64,000 nucleotides of DNA, taken from positions 62,001 through 126,000 of the forward strand of contig UQDP01000003.1 in the NCBI GenBank assembly GCA_900539845.1, read 5' to 3'. The notes under the pieces are model-generated. The model was not told where the DNA came from and did not search any database. It saw only the letters and a list, made by a program, of their open reading frames with translations. This stretch comes from an uncultured Oscillospiraceae bacterium. Lineage in GTDB: Bacteria > Bacillota > Clostridia > Oscillospirales > Acutalibacteraceae. Positions 1-7,816 of this stretch are shown one piece after another. The position numbers and the translations under genes were made by a program. Position 1 is the stretch's first letter. Every line of letters begins with the position of its first letter.

Positions 1-1
1 C

Positions 2-2137
2 AAACTTACCAAATTTCTTGACGATAACGGGATCAAGATACTCGGCACTTCCGCTGAAGGCATAGATGTTGCCGAAGACAGGGATAAATTTGACAGACTG
101 CTTGAGAAGTTCGGAATATACAGACCCAAGGGAACATCTGTAACCTCACTTGAAGGCGCGCTTGAAGCAGGAAACAGACTCGGCTATCCCGTTCTGCTCA
201 GACCGAGCTATGTTATCGGCGGTCAGAATATGACCATTGCTTACACAGACGATGATGTGGAGCAATATATGAGCATCATACTTGCGCAGGGAATTGAAAA
301 CCCCGTGCTCGTGGACAAGTATATGATGGGTACAGAGCTTGAAGTGGACTGCATTTCGGACGGCGAAAATGTGCTCATCCCCGGAATTATGGAGCATATT
401 GAGCGCGCAGGCGTTCACAGCGGCGATTCCATTGCCGTTTATCCGCCGTACAATCTGAACGACAGGATGCTGCGCAAGATCTGCGATGTTTCAGAAAAGC
501 TTGCGCTTTCCCTCGGCACGAAAGGGCTTGTAAATATTCAGTATCTTATCTATCAGAATGAGCTGTATGTGATTGAGGTCAATCCGAGAGCGTCAAGAAC
601 GATACCCTACATCAGCAAAGTAACAGGCGTGCCGATGGTTGAGCTTGCGACAAAAATTATGGTTGGAGCAACGCTGAATGAACTCGGCTACGGCACGGGA
701 CTTTATAAAACTCCGCCGTACTATGCGGTCAAAGTGCCTGTTTTCAGCTTTGAAAAGCTGAACAATGTAAACAGCCAGCTCGGTCCTGAAATGAAATCCA
801 CAGGCGAAGTTCTGGGCGTTGGCAAAAATCTGAACGAGGCGCTGTTCAAAGGGCTTATCTCGGCAGGTTTCAGGGTTGAATCACGCAAGGCGTCACGCCA
901 CGGCGTACTGATTACCGTTACGAAAAAGGATCGGTTTGAAATCGTGAATCTTGCCAAAAAGCTGGACGACCTCGGCATTAAGATCTGGGCAACGCCGCAG
1001 ACGGGAAAAGCCATAGCAAGTCTCGGCATAGAGGTGGAGACCGTAAACAAGCTAAGCGAAGACAATTCCATTATGGAACTTGTTGAAAGCGGAAAGCTTG
1101 ACTATATCGTTTACACCGGCAAGAGCGACAAAAAGAGCATTGCCGACTATATAAGGTTATTCAACCGCGCAAACCAGCTCGGAATTGCCACTCTCACCTC
1201 GCTGGACACGGCAAACGCGCTTGCCGATATTATCGCCAGCAGGTACAATCAGAAGAATACCGAGCTTGTGGATATTAACAATATGCGCAAAGAAAAGAGC
1301 CTGCTGAGATTCAGCAAGATGCAGGGCACGAGCGACGACTATATTTTCTTTAACAACATGAAAAACACCATCACTTGCCCCGAAAGCTTTGCGATCGAGT
1401 TCACGGACAGGCATAAAAGCATAGGCGGCGACGGAATCGTGCTGATAGAAAGCTCCGATATTGCCGACGCAAAGATGCGCATATTCAACCGTGACGGCTC
1501 CGAGGGAGAAATGGCGGGCAACTCCATTCGCTGCGTTGGAAAATACCTTTATGACAACGGCATTGTAAGTAAAGAAAACATCGCCGTTGAAACCGCCAGC
1601 GGCATAAGAAAGCTGGAGCTGTTCACAAGAAACGGCAAGGTCTCCTCCGTTACCGTTGATATGGGCAGGGCTTACCTCAGACCTTCCGAGATACCGGCTG
1701 TCTTTGACGGCGAAAACATAATCGCACAGAATGCCCAAATAGGAGGAAAAGAATACAGTGTTACCTGCGTTTCGGTCGGAAACCCGCACTGCGTTGTGTT
1801 TGTTGACAATGTGGATAAGGTAGAGATCGAAAAAATCGGTCCGCAGTTTGAAAACGCGGATCTCTTCCCGGAAAGGATAAATACAGAGTTCGTGCGTGTG
1901 GTAAACAGCAGAACGCTTAAAATGCGCGTGTGGGAACGCGGAAACGGCGAAACTCTTGCCTGCGGCACAGGCGCCTGCGCGGCTGCCGTGGCTGCGGTGC
2001 TTGAGGGCAAATGCGATAAGGGTAAAGACATAACCGTTAAACTGCGCGGCGGCGATCTGATCGTAAATTACACGGATGAGAAAATAACCCTTACCGGCGA
2101 CTGCAATCTTGTTTTTAACGGCGAGATCGAATACTGA
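2..2137 (+). CDS. carB-dapF: Carbamoyl-phosphate synthase large subunit (C-terminal part) fused to diaminopimelate epimerase; 5' end outside the window
   Basis: The frame is open from the window edge, so the N-terminal half is missing; 711 residues are visible. Residues 1 to about 425 are the second half of CarB: the end of the second ATP-grasp domain (VNPRASRTIPY and a metal-binding EVN) and the C-terminal MGS-like allosteric domain (about 315-425). From about residue 428 the chain continues without a stop into a complete DapF of about 284 residues with both catalytic cysteines, in GNSIRC and ACGTGAC. CarB makes carbamoyl phosphate for pyrimidines and arginine. DapF makes meso-diaminopimelate for lysine and peptidoglycan. 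The Met at the junction (1283) has no convincing ribosome binding site, so one polypeptide is likely. The DapF start reads GTSDDY where most homologues have G-x-G-N-D. Separate translation of DapF cannot be excluded. Confidence 0.9.
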   Translation, partial: KLTKFLDDNGIKILGTSAEGIDVAEDRDKFDRLLEKFGIYRPKGTSVTSLEGALEAGNRLGYPVLLRPSYVIGGQNMTIAYTDDDVEQYMSIILAQGIENPVLVDKYMMGTELEVDCISDGENVLIPGIMEHIERAGVHSGDSIAVYPPYNLNDRMLRKICDVSEKLALSLGTKGLVNIQYLIYQNELYVIEVNPRASRTIPYISKVTGVPMVELATKIMVGATLNELGYGTGLYKTPPYYAVKVPVFSFEKLNNVNSQLGPEMKSTGEVLGVGKNLNEALFKGLISAGFRVESRKASRHGVLITVTKKDRFEIVNLAKKLDDLGIKIWATPQTGKAIASLGIEVETVNKLSEDNSIMELVESGKLDYIVYTGKSDKKSIADYIRLFNRANQLGIATLTSLDTANALADIIASRYNQKNTELVDINNMRKEKSLLRFSKMQGTSDDYIFFNNMKNTITCPESFAIEFTDRHKSIGGDGIVLIESSDIADAKMRIFNRDGSEGEMAGNSIRCVGKYLYDNGIVSKENIAVETASGIRKLELFTRNGKVSSVTVDMGRAYLRPSEIPAVFDGENIIAQNAQIGGKEYSVTCVSVGNPHCVVFVDNVDKVEIEKIGPQFENADLFPERINTEFVRVVNSRTLKMRVWERGNGETLACGTGACAAAVAAVLEGKCDKGKDITVKLRGGDLIVNYTDEKITLTGDCNLVFNGEIEY

Positions 2138-2144
2138 TATGCAA

Positions 2145-2176
2145 AACCCGCTCAAGCCACTTGACTTGAGCGGGTT
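2145..2176 (+). terminator. Rho-independent-like hairpin after carB-dapF
   Basis: The perfect 12-bp inverted repeat AACCCGCTCAAG / CTTGAGCGGGTT starts 8 bases after the stop codon. No good T-run follows, so termination strength is uncertain. The hairpin may instead belong to the odd intergenic block that follows. Confidence 0.6.
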
Positions 2177-2470
2177 CATTCGTATAAAGGAAACGTAAGC
2201 TGCCGAGAGTTGAACACAATATGGTTTTAAGCGGCTGATTTCCGCTCAGTCTGCGTTAAAAAGCCTCGGTATACGATAGTATGCCTGCGTTTTTTGCCTT
2301 GCCTGTACAAAAATCCGCTCGCTTAAAACTGCATTGCACTGAAAAGCAAGAAGCTTAAATACATTTTTGCTTTTGAGACCGCCGATGTGCTAACGCACTT
2401 CAAGGGCGAAAAAGGGAAAATGAGTTAAGATATCGCTTTTCAGCATATCGGATTCAATTCCCGGCAGCTT
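2177..2470. other. Gene-free block with inverted repeats, possible dispersed intergenic element
   Basis: About 290 bases without a credible gene on either strand. The arms GTTTTAAGCG (2224-2233) and CGCTTAAAAC (2320-2329) enclose about 85 bases, which include a small hairpin GGTATAC-GATA-GTATGCC followed by CTGCGTTTTTT. The layout resembles a dispersed non-coding repeat or a decayed gene more than a promoter region. No second copy was seen in this window. Confidence 0.35.
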
Positions 2471-2472
2471 AA

Positions 2473-2498
2473 AAGGAGCGGCATAAACACCGCTCCTT
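2473..2498 (-). terminator. Terminator of the cytidylate-kinase-like gene
   Basis: Inverted repeat AAGGAGCGG / CCGCTCCTT just downstream (leftward) of the stop at 2513. It is followed on the minus strand by a short T-stretch. Confidence 0.7.
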
Positions 2499-2512
2499 AA
2501 CCTATATACAAA

Positions 2513-3109
2513 TCAATCAAGGTTTGCAACTGCGTTATAAATGATTTTTACGCAATTATCCGTGCCGAGCGAGGTGCTGTTAAGGCTGATATCAAAATTC
2601 TGTGCCCTGCCCCACTGCCGGTCGGTATAATAATTATAATTGATACGGCGGCGCTTATCTATCTCCTTCATAAGCTTTTTCGCCTGCTTGGCATCCGTGT
2701 TCTTGTATTTCATAATGCGCCGGATCTTGCTCTCATCATCGCCATGGATAAATACATTCAGGCAATCCTTTCTATCCGCCAGAATATAATCTGCGCATCT
2801 TCCCACGATTATGCACGGGCCTTTATCGGCAAGCTCAAGGATAATTTTCCTCTGCGCGGAATAAACATAATCCTCCAGCGAAGAACCGCTGCCGTCACGG
2901 CTTACAAAGCCATAGGAAAAAATGCTTTTAAAAGGTGAGTGTTCCCCTGCCTGCTCCACAAATTCCTCAGCAAAGCCGGTCTTTTCCGCCACCTTTGAAA
3001 TGATCTCTTTATCATAATAATCCCAGCCGAGCTTTTTCGCAAGCTCCTCGCCGATATATCTTCCTCCGCTACCGAATTCACGGCTGATCGTTATAACATT
3101 ATACTTCAT
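2513..3109 (-). CDS. Cytidylate kinase-like family protein
   Basis: 198 residues beginning MKYNVITISREFGSGG. This is the N-terminal P-loop signature of the cytidylate-kinase-like family (Cytidylate_kin2), in which the nucleotide-binding loop is SREFGSGGR rather than that of classical Cmk. The later IIVGRCADYIL and RRRINYNYYTDRQW segments also fit the family. The protein is soluble and cytosolic. A nucleoside monophosphate kinase activity is expected from the fold, but the substrate is not established for this branch. The gene stands alone between terminators. The start at 3109 is preceded on the minus strand by a purine-rich GGAGGGGTAGTA-type ribosome binding site. Confidence 0.85.
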   Translation of the reverse strand: MKYNVITISREFGSGGRYIGEELAKKLGWDYYDKEIISKVAEKTGFAEEFVEQAGEHSPFKSIFSYGFVSRDGSGSSLEDYVYSAQRKIILELADKGPCIIVGRCADYILADRKDCLNVFIHGDDESKIRRIMKYKNTDAKQAKKLMKEIDKRRRINYNYYTDRQWGRAQNFDISLNSTSLGTDNCVKIIYNAVANLD

Positions 3110-3195
3110 TACTACCCCTCCAAAAGAAGATATTTGCTAAAGTAAAGCATACTTCGGCTGATTTTATTATATCATATAAATTTATAATTGACATT

Positions 3196-3228
3196 AAGCA
3201 GTTTTAACAAATATAAACTGCTTTTTTT
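3196..3228 (+). terminator. Orphan intrinsic terminator
   Basis: AAGCAGTTT / AAACTGCTT with a run of seven T follows the canonical intrinsic terminator layout on the plus strand. No plus-strand gene precedes it within 1 kb. It may end antisense or read-through transcription, or mark a lost gene. Confidence 0.5.
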
Positions 3229-3289
3229 ATGGAAACGGTATATAAGGATATTTAAAACCACAGAAAGATATGTGATGAATGCTATATAA

Positions 3290-3320
3290 AACGGCAAAAG
3301 CTGCAAAAGCTTTTGCCGTT
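3290..3320 (-). terminator. Terminator of htpG
   Basis: Perfect 12-bp arms AACGGCAAAAGC / GCTTTTGCCGTT lie 22 bases downstream (leftward) of the htpG stop. The minus-strand exit reads TTTTATAT. Confidence 0.75.
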
Positions 3321-3342
3321 AAATCAATAAATATAATTCGGT

Positions 3343-5229
3343 TTACAGAAGCTCAGATACCATATCGGCGAATTCCGTTGGGTTTTCGACCTCAAGACCG
3401 CTTACAAGGCGGGCCTCGTTATACAGAATCTTTGTGTATTTCTGAAGCTTTTCCTTGTCCTCGGAAAACAGCTTGAACAGCTTTTCGGCAATCCGGTGCT
3501 GAGAATTGATTTCAAGCACAAGCTGCGCCTTGACACCCTGATTTCCGCCGGGCATACGGCTGAGGATCTTTGCCATATCGAGAGAAACATATCCCTCGCT
3601 TGAAAGGCATACGGCATGACTGCCGAGCGAATCGGAAAATTTAACGGCGGTCACCTCATCTCCGAGCCAGCCTTTCATCTCGTCAAGCATATCTTTTGCG
3701 CCCTCATTTTTTTCGTCCAGCGCTTTCTTTTCCTCTTCTGACGCCAGATTGAGATCGTCCTTGCAGATATTTGCGAACTGTTTTCCGTCATACTCCATAA
3801 GCATCTGCACGGCAAATTCGTCCACATCATCGGTAAAACAGAGCACGTCAAAGCCTTTGGACTTAACCGCTTCCGTTTGCGGAAGCAGAGCGATCTTTTC
3901 GGGAGTCTCTCCGCAGGCATAATATATCTTTTCCTGAGCCTCGGGCATTTCAGCGATATATTCCTTAAGTGTTAAATACTTATTATCTTTTACAGATTTA
4001 AACATCATCAGGTCCTTAAGCCCGTCTTTTTCAGCGCCGTAATTTGAATATACGCCCCATTTTATCTGAACGCCGAACTTATCGAAAAACGTCTCGTACT
4101 TCTCACGGTCGCTATTCAGCATTTTCGTAAGCTCGGACTTGATCTTTCTGTCGATCGCCTTGGCAATGATTCTTACCTGATGATCCTGCTGGAGCGTCTC
4201 ACGGCTGATATTCAGATTCAGATCCGCCGAATCAACGATACCCTTTACAAAACTGAAATAATCGGGCACAAGATCGGAACATTTTTCCATGATCATAACG
4301 CCGTTTGTGTAAAGCGCCAATCCCTTTTCATATTCCTTGGAATAATAATCCATAGGCGGTTCGGACGGGATATAGATAAGCGAATCAAAAGTTGCCGTTC
4401 CCTCTGACTTAAAATGGATAACATCAAGCGGGTCATGATAGTCGAAGAACTTCATTTTATAGTATTCATTGTATTCCTCAGGCGTTATCTCGTTTTTATT
4501 CTTTCTCCAAAGCGGAACCATGGAATTGAGCGTTTCAACAGCGGTTTCCTCTTTGTATTCGCCCTCTTTGTCGGGATCGGGAACGGAATGCGTGGTTTCC
4601 ATTTTAATGGGATAACGGATATAATCACTGTACTTCTTAACGAGATCGGTAATCGTATACTGCTCAAGGAACTGCGAATAGTCCTCATTCTCCGTATCAT
4701 CCTTAAGATAAAGCGTTATAACAGTGCCTGCGCCGTCTTTTTCACACTCCTCAAGCGTGTAGCCGTCGGCGCCCTCGGATACCCACTTGTGCGCGGTATC
4801 CTCTCCGTAAGCCTTTGATATGACCTCTACCTTTTTAGCAACCATAAAGGAAGAATAAAAGCCTACACCGAACTGGCCGATGACCTCTATATCCTTTTCC
4901 TTAGCGTCCTCATTTTCATTTTTGAAATTGAGAGAGCCGGACTTTGCGATTGTGCCGAGATTGGACTCAAGCTCCTCGGCAGTCATACCGATACCGTTAT
5001 CGGAAATCGTTAAAGTTCTGTTATCTTTATCCGCGGAAATGAAAATCTCAAAATCGTCCTTATCCATACCGACGCTTGTGTCAGTCAGCGATTTGAAATA
5101 GAGCTTGTCTATGGCGTCGGAAGCGTTGGAGATCAGTTCTCGTATAAATATCTCCTTATTTGTATAGATTGAATTGATCATCATATCAAGGAGCTTTTTG
5201 GATTCGGCTTTAAACTGTTTCTTTCTCAT
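3343..5229 (-). CDS. htpG: Molecular chaperone HtpG (Hsp90)
   Basis: 628 residues from MRKKQFKAES, the usual length for bacterial Hsp90. The N-terminal GHKL ATPase domain shows ELISNASDAIDKL, the DNGIGM motif and GQFGVGFYS. A middle domain with the NISRETLQ arginine loop and a C-terminal dimerisation domain follow. HtpG is a cytosolic ATP-dependent chaperone that remodels late folding intermediates. The start at 5229 was chosen because AGGTGATAAA lies just before it; a start 30 bases upstream would lie inside the CIRCE operator. The gene is monocistronic: promoter, CIRCE, gene, terminator. HrcA control is expected. Confidence 0.97.
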   Translation of the reverse strand: MRKKQFKAESKKLLDMMINSIYTNKEIFIRELISNASDAIDKLYFKSLTDTSVGMDKDDFEIFISADKDNRTLTISDNGIGMTAEELESNLGTIAKSGSLNFKNENEDAKEKDIEVIGQFGVGFYSSFMVAKKVEVISKAYGEDTAHKWVSEGADGYTLEECEKDGAGTVITLYLKDDTENEDYSQFLEQYTITDLVKKYSDYIRYPIKMETTHSVPDPDKEGEYKEETAVETLNSMVPLWRKNKNEITPEEYNEYYKMKFFDYHDPLDVIHFKSEGTATFDSLIYIPSEPPMDYYSKEYEKGLALYTNGVMIMEKCSDLVPDYFSFVKGIVDSADLNLNISRETLQQDHQVRIIAKAIDRKIKSELTKMLNSDREKYETFFDKFGVQIKWGVYSNYGAEKDGLKDLMMFKSVKDNKYLTLKEYIAEMPEAQEKIYYACGETPEKIALLPQTEAVKSKGFDVLCFTDDVDEFAVQMLMEYDGKQFANICKDDLNLASEEEKKALDEKNEGAKDMLDEMKGWLGDEVTAVKFSDSLGSHAVCLSSEGYVSLDMAKILSRMPGGNQGVKAQLVLEINSQHRIAEKLFKLFSEDKEKLQKYTKILYNEARLVSGLEVENPTEFADMVSELL

Positions 5230-5252
5230 TTTATCACCTGTCAACTTTAAAA

Positions 5253-5279
5253 TTAGCACTCTTCATCTTCGAGTGCTAA
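5253..5279. promoter_or_regulatory. CIRCE operator (HrcA binding site) of htpG
   Basis: TTAGCACTC, nine bases, GAGTGCTAA: a perfect match to the CIRCE consensus. It sits between the -10 box (5285-5290) and the htpG start (5229), the usual place for HrcA repression in the 5' untranslated region. Confidence 0.96.
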
Positions 5280-5284
5280 TTACT

Positions 5285-5312
5285 ATTATAGTCTTATTTT
5301 TCCATTTGTCAA
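5285..5312 (-). promoter_or_regulatory. Sigma-A-type promoter of htpG
   Basis: On the minus strand TTGACA (5312-5307), a 16-base spacer, and TATAAT (5290-5285): both hexamers are perfect. The CIRCE element begins six bases downstream. Confidence 0.9.
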
Positions 5313-5341
5313 CACATATTTTAAAGTAAATTATACAAAAG

Positions 5342-5369
5342 AACGGGGGCTGTTTTTTCAGCTCCCGTT
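5342..5369 (-). terminator. Hairpin at the 3' end of the small membrane protein gene
   Basis: AACGGGGGCTG / CAGCTCCCGTT encloses a T6 loop. The stop codon of the leftward gene (5358-5360) lies in the loop and stem, so the terminator overlaps the coding end. T-rich tracts flank both sides. Confidence 0.65.
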
Positions 5370-5576
5370 TTTCTCTTCAAAAGTATTCTTTCTTTTCTCT
5401 TCGTTATCTTCCCGTGCCTTTATATGGATTTTTAGTTCCTCAAGCTCAAAAGCCGTGCTGTAAAGCGCCTTTTCAGCCTTATTAATAAAAGATACAGGAG
5501 CAGATATTAAATTTACCCAACAATAAATTAACGCCAGAAAAATCAGGCAAACTATGAGCAAAGTTGATTTTTTCAT
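5358..5576 (-). CDS. Small single-span membrane protein, unknown function
   Basis: 72 residues from MKKSTLLIVCLIF. A strongly hydrophobic segment (about residues 4-25, with ALIYCW) is followed by a charged helical tail rich in Lys and Glu (EELKIHIKARED, EEKRKNTFEEK), which looks like an amphipathic or short coiled-coil helix. The N-terminal lysines suggest the tail is outside unless the protein inverts. A GGTGA just upstream supports the ATG at 5576 over a TTG four codons earlier. No family is recognised. It stands alone upstream of htpG and has its own terminator. Confidence 0.6.
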   Translation of the reverse strand: MKKSTLLIVCLIFLALIYCWVNLISAPVSFINKAEKALYSTAFELEELKIHIKAREDNEEKRKNTFEEKNGS

Positions 5577-5657
5577 CCGATTCACCAAAATGAAAGCACA
5601 ATAATATCCTGTTCGATAAAGCAGAATTTAGTAGTATTTTATCCTACTTTATAGCAT

Positions 5658-5685
5658 TTGTCAATACCGTGTAGCATTATATGAT
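5658..5685 (+). promoter_or_regulatory. Likely promoter of the ribbon-helix-helix gene
   Basis: TTGTCA (5658-5663), 16 bases, TATGAT (5680-5685); each hexamer is one mismatch from consensus. Several TAGnAT-like repeats around it (for example TAGCATTT, TAGCATTA) could be operator half-sites. Confidence 0.55.
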
Positions 5686-5708
5686 ACTATTTAGGCGAGG
5701 TGATGTTC

Positions 5709-5846
5709 ATGAAACCGCTCAAAGAGAAGATAAGCATTACGATTGACGAGGATGTGCTCTGCGAGATCAGAAAACGCGCAGAAGCAGATGACCGCTCCCT
5801 TTCGCAGTATATCAACATGGTGCTGAAAAAACACATAAACAACTAA
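5709..5846 (+). CDS. Ribbon-helix-helix (CopG/Arc-like) small DNA-binding protein
   Basis: 45 residues starting MKPLKEKISITIDEDV. The pattern is that of ribbon-helix-helix repressors: a short beta strand with alternating residues (KISITID), helix A (EDVLCEIRKRAEADD), the turn RSLSQYI, and helix B ending NMVLKKHINN. Such proteins dimerise and bind operator DNA, often as antitoxins or autoregulators. GAGGTG lies six bases before the ATG at 5709; an in-frame ATG at 5703 abuts the same site and is less likely. No toxin gene is adjacent: the next gene, 53 bases downstream, is a lipoprotein. Autoregulation through the repeats near its promoter is inference. Confidence 0.8.
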   Translation: MKPLKEKISITIDEDVLCEIRKRAEADDRSLSQYINMVLKKHINN

Positions 5847-5899
5847 CCGCAACCCCTAATGAAAATCCGTTACGTGCGCTTATATTTTGAGGTGATGAA

Positions 5900-6391
5900 A
5901 TGAAAGCTGTAAAGATTATACCTTTTTTACTCATTATGATAATTGCCTCGGCTTTATCCGCCTGCGCCGCAAATACAGGTGAACCTGCCGGCAATACTGA
6001 GATCAGCACAAACAGTAATATATCCGGCTATGAATTTCCCGATGAAAGCGGATTTGTATTCAGTGCCGATATAGAACAAAGTGAAGTGCAAGCGGGAGAC
6101 AACATCGTTATTCCATGCTCGCTGAAAAACGAAACAGGCTCTGACTGCTATATCATGCATGGCTCGGATACTATATCGTATGCATACAATGGTGAAGAAG
6201 AGATAATGAACGCCATAGGTGTTGAAGAAAATTTTGCCGACGGTGCTGAAATCACAAGGACCGTAACCGTGCCCGCAACGGATTCGGGAACGCTCACCGT
6301 TACAGCGGAATTCACCGTTCTTGAAAACGAATATTCGGAAACCGGAAAAGAATACCATTATCAGAAAACATTTGAAATAACCGTAAGATGA
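5900..6391 (+). CDS. Putative secreted lipoprotein, unknown function
   Basis: 163 residues with a lipoprotein signal peptide: MKAVK, a hydrophobic core, and the lipobox LSAC with the lipidated Cys at residue 22. A low-complexity linker (NTGEPAGNTEISTNSN) precedes one beta-rich domain (FVFSADIEQSEVQAGDNIVI to the end). Its spacing of hydrophobic strands and its GDxI...C...N pattern resemble immunoglobulin-like or BsuPI-like extracellular domains. It should be anchored to the outer face of the membrane. GAGGTGATGAA is the ribosome binding site. The gene follows the ribbon-helix-helix gene and could share its transcript. Confidence 0.75.
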   Translation: MKAVKIIPFLLIMIIASALSACAANTGEPAGNTEISTNSNISGYEFPDESGFVFSADIEQSEVQAGDNIVIPCSLKNETGSDCYIMHGSDTISYAYNGEEEIMNAIGVEENFADGAEITRTVTVPATDSGTLTVTAEFTVLENEYSETGKEYHYQKTFEITVR

Positions 6392-6396
6392 AAAAA

Positions 6397-6430
6397 GAGC
6401 CGCAGGACTGATTGTTCTGCGGCTCTAATT
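6397..6430. terminator. Bidirectional terminator between the lipoprotein gene and cca
   Basis: GAGCCGCAG / CTGCGGCTC, with A6 on the left and TAATTTTTA on the right, is placed between convergent genes. It can serve both strands. Confidence 0.85.
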
Positions 6431-6431
6431 T

Positions 6432-7760
6432 TTATTGAGACAGGTAGCTCAGTAGTTCGGATTTTTCGTTTTTCAGTTTATCTTCCAGGACAAGGGCAAG
6501 TATCTCCTGAAGCTTATCACCGATATCCCTGCCGGAAAAGCCGAGAGCCATCAGATCATTGCCGTTTACGGCAAGATCGCAGACACGGTATGGGTCTCCC
6601 CTGCTGATAAGCGCAAGCGCTTCTTCTTTAAGACGCTCAAGCGTTTGGATCTCGGCGTGAACTTCAGCCTTTTTGGTATTATGCGCTTTCAGATCGGCTA
6701 TCCGCACCTCAAAAAGCGAGAGTGTGTATTCCTGCCCGATTTTATTAAACCAGCGTTTGATCTTTATGTCGTTTACATTCTCAACGGACTGATGGTATTT
6801 TATAAGCGTTGTGACCTTGCTGAATATCTCATTTGAAACTTTCAGGCGGCGCAGTACCGTTTCGGCAATTCTTTCACCTGCCGCGGCATGAGTCTTGAAA
6901 TGATCCCTGCCGTTTTCATCCGTCTGTTTAACAGACGGCTTACCTATATCATGCAGGAGCATCGTAAGGCGTATGACCGAATCAGGCGGCGCAAATGCAA
7001 CAGCACGGATAATATGTTCATACACAGTATACATATGCCACGGCGTATTCTGAGCGCAGTGGAACGTATCCCTAAGTTCGGGAATGACAACGGCAATAAC
7101 CTCACGGTATTCATCGAGCACATGCAGAACATTCTTGCCGACGAGCAGCTTCAAAAGCTCTGTTAGTATTCTTTCCGCGGCAATATTTTTTAAAAGGAAT
7201 CTGTTTTCAAAAAGCGCTTTTTTTGTGTTTTCCTCGATTTCAAAGCCCAAAACGGCAGAAAAACGAAGGGCTCGCATAATACGCAGAGCGTCCTCTTTAA
7301 ACCTTTTATCAGGGTCTCCTACAGCGCGGATAATCCTATCTTTCAGATCATCCTTTCCGCCGAAAAGATCGATTAGGCCGGCGCTTTCGTTATACGCCAT
7401 AGCGTTAACGGTAAAATCGCGGCGCTTCAGGTCCTCTTTGATATCTCGAACGAATTCCACGCTTTCCGGGCGGCGGCTGTCCATATATTCCCCGTCCGTA
7501 CGGAAAGTGGTTATCTCATAAGGCGTTTTATCTATCACTGCTGTTACCGTGCCGTGTTTTATTCCCGTTTCAATGACCTTTATATGTTTTGACCTCAGTA
7601 TCTTTTCCGTTTCAATCGGCAGAGCGGAGGTGGCTATGTCCGTATCGGAAACAGGTTTTCCAAGCAAAAAATCGCGCACGCAGCCGCCCACGACATAAGA
7701 ATCAAAGCCGTTTTCGCAAAGCGCGTTTATTATTTTTTCAGCGTTATCAGGAATCTGCAT
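6432..7760 (-). CDS. cca: CCA-adding tRNA nucleotidyltransferase with HD domain
   Basis: 442 residues. Class II nucleotidyltransferase motifs appear in order: VGGCVRDFLLGK (about 24-35), the metal-binding SDTDIATSA (about 38-46), RRDFTVNAMAYN (about 112-123), then ALRIMRALRFSAVLGFEIE and the A-ERI-TEL template motif. A C-terminal HD domain with LLHDIGK follows, the layout of the longer CCA enzymes. The enzyme builds or repairs the 3' CCA of tRNAs from CTP and ATP in the cytosol. GGAGGTAAAATT precedes the ATG. It may be transcribed alone; the gene on its right is divergent. Confidence 0.93.
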   Translation of the reverse strand: MQIPDNAEKIINALCENGFDSYVVGGCVRDFLLGKPVSDTDIATSALPIETEKILRSKHIKVIETGIKHGTVTAVIDKTPYEITTFRTDGEYMDSRRPESVEFVRDIKEDLKRRDFTVNAMAYNESAGLIDLFGGKDDLKDRIIRAVGDPDKRFKEDALRIMRALRFSAVLGFEIEENTKKALFENRFLLKNIAAERILTELLKLLVGKNVLHVLDEYREVIAVVIPELRDTFHCAQNTPWHMYTVYEHIIRAVAFAPPDSVIRLTMLLHDIGKPSVKQTDENGRDHFKTHAAAGERIAETVLRRLKVSNEIFSKVTTLIKYHQSVENVNDIKIKRWFNKIGQEYTLSLFEVRIADLKAHNTKKAEVHAEIQTLERLKEEALALISRGDPYRVCDLAVNGNDLMALGFSGRDIGDKLQEILALVLEDKLKNEKSELLSYLSQ

Positions 7761-7816
7761 AATTTTACCTCCGCTTAATATGTTTATTTTATCACAATAT
7801 CAGAAACAATACAATT

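Noticed and set aside
1283..2137. A separate dapF gene starting at the internal ATG
   Set aside because: Only a weak GGA-like sequence precedes it and the upstream frame has no stop; fusion is the simpler reading, though internal initiation is not excluded.
1157..2179. Long minus-strand open frame opposite carB-dapF
   Set aside because: It is the mirror of a strongly conserved gene, has no family resemblance and no ribosome binding site; codon structure of the plus strand explains it.
5230..5259. Ten-codon N-terminal extension of HtpG
   Set aside because: The earlier start lies inside the CIRCE operator, and a good ribosome binding site precedes the downstream ATG.
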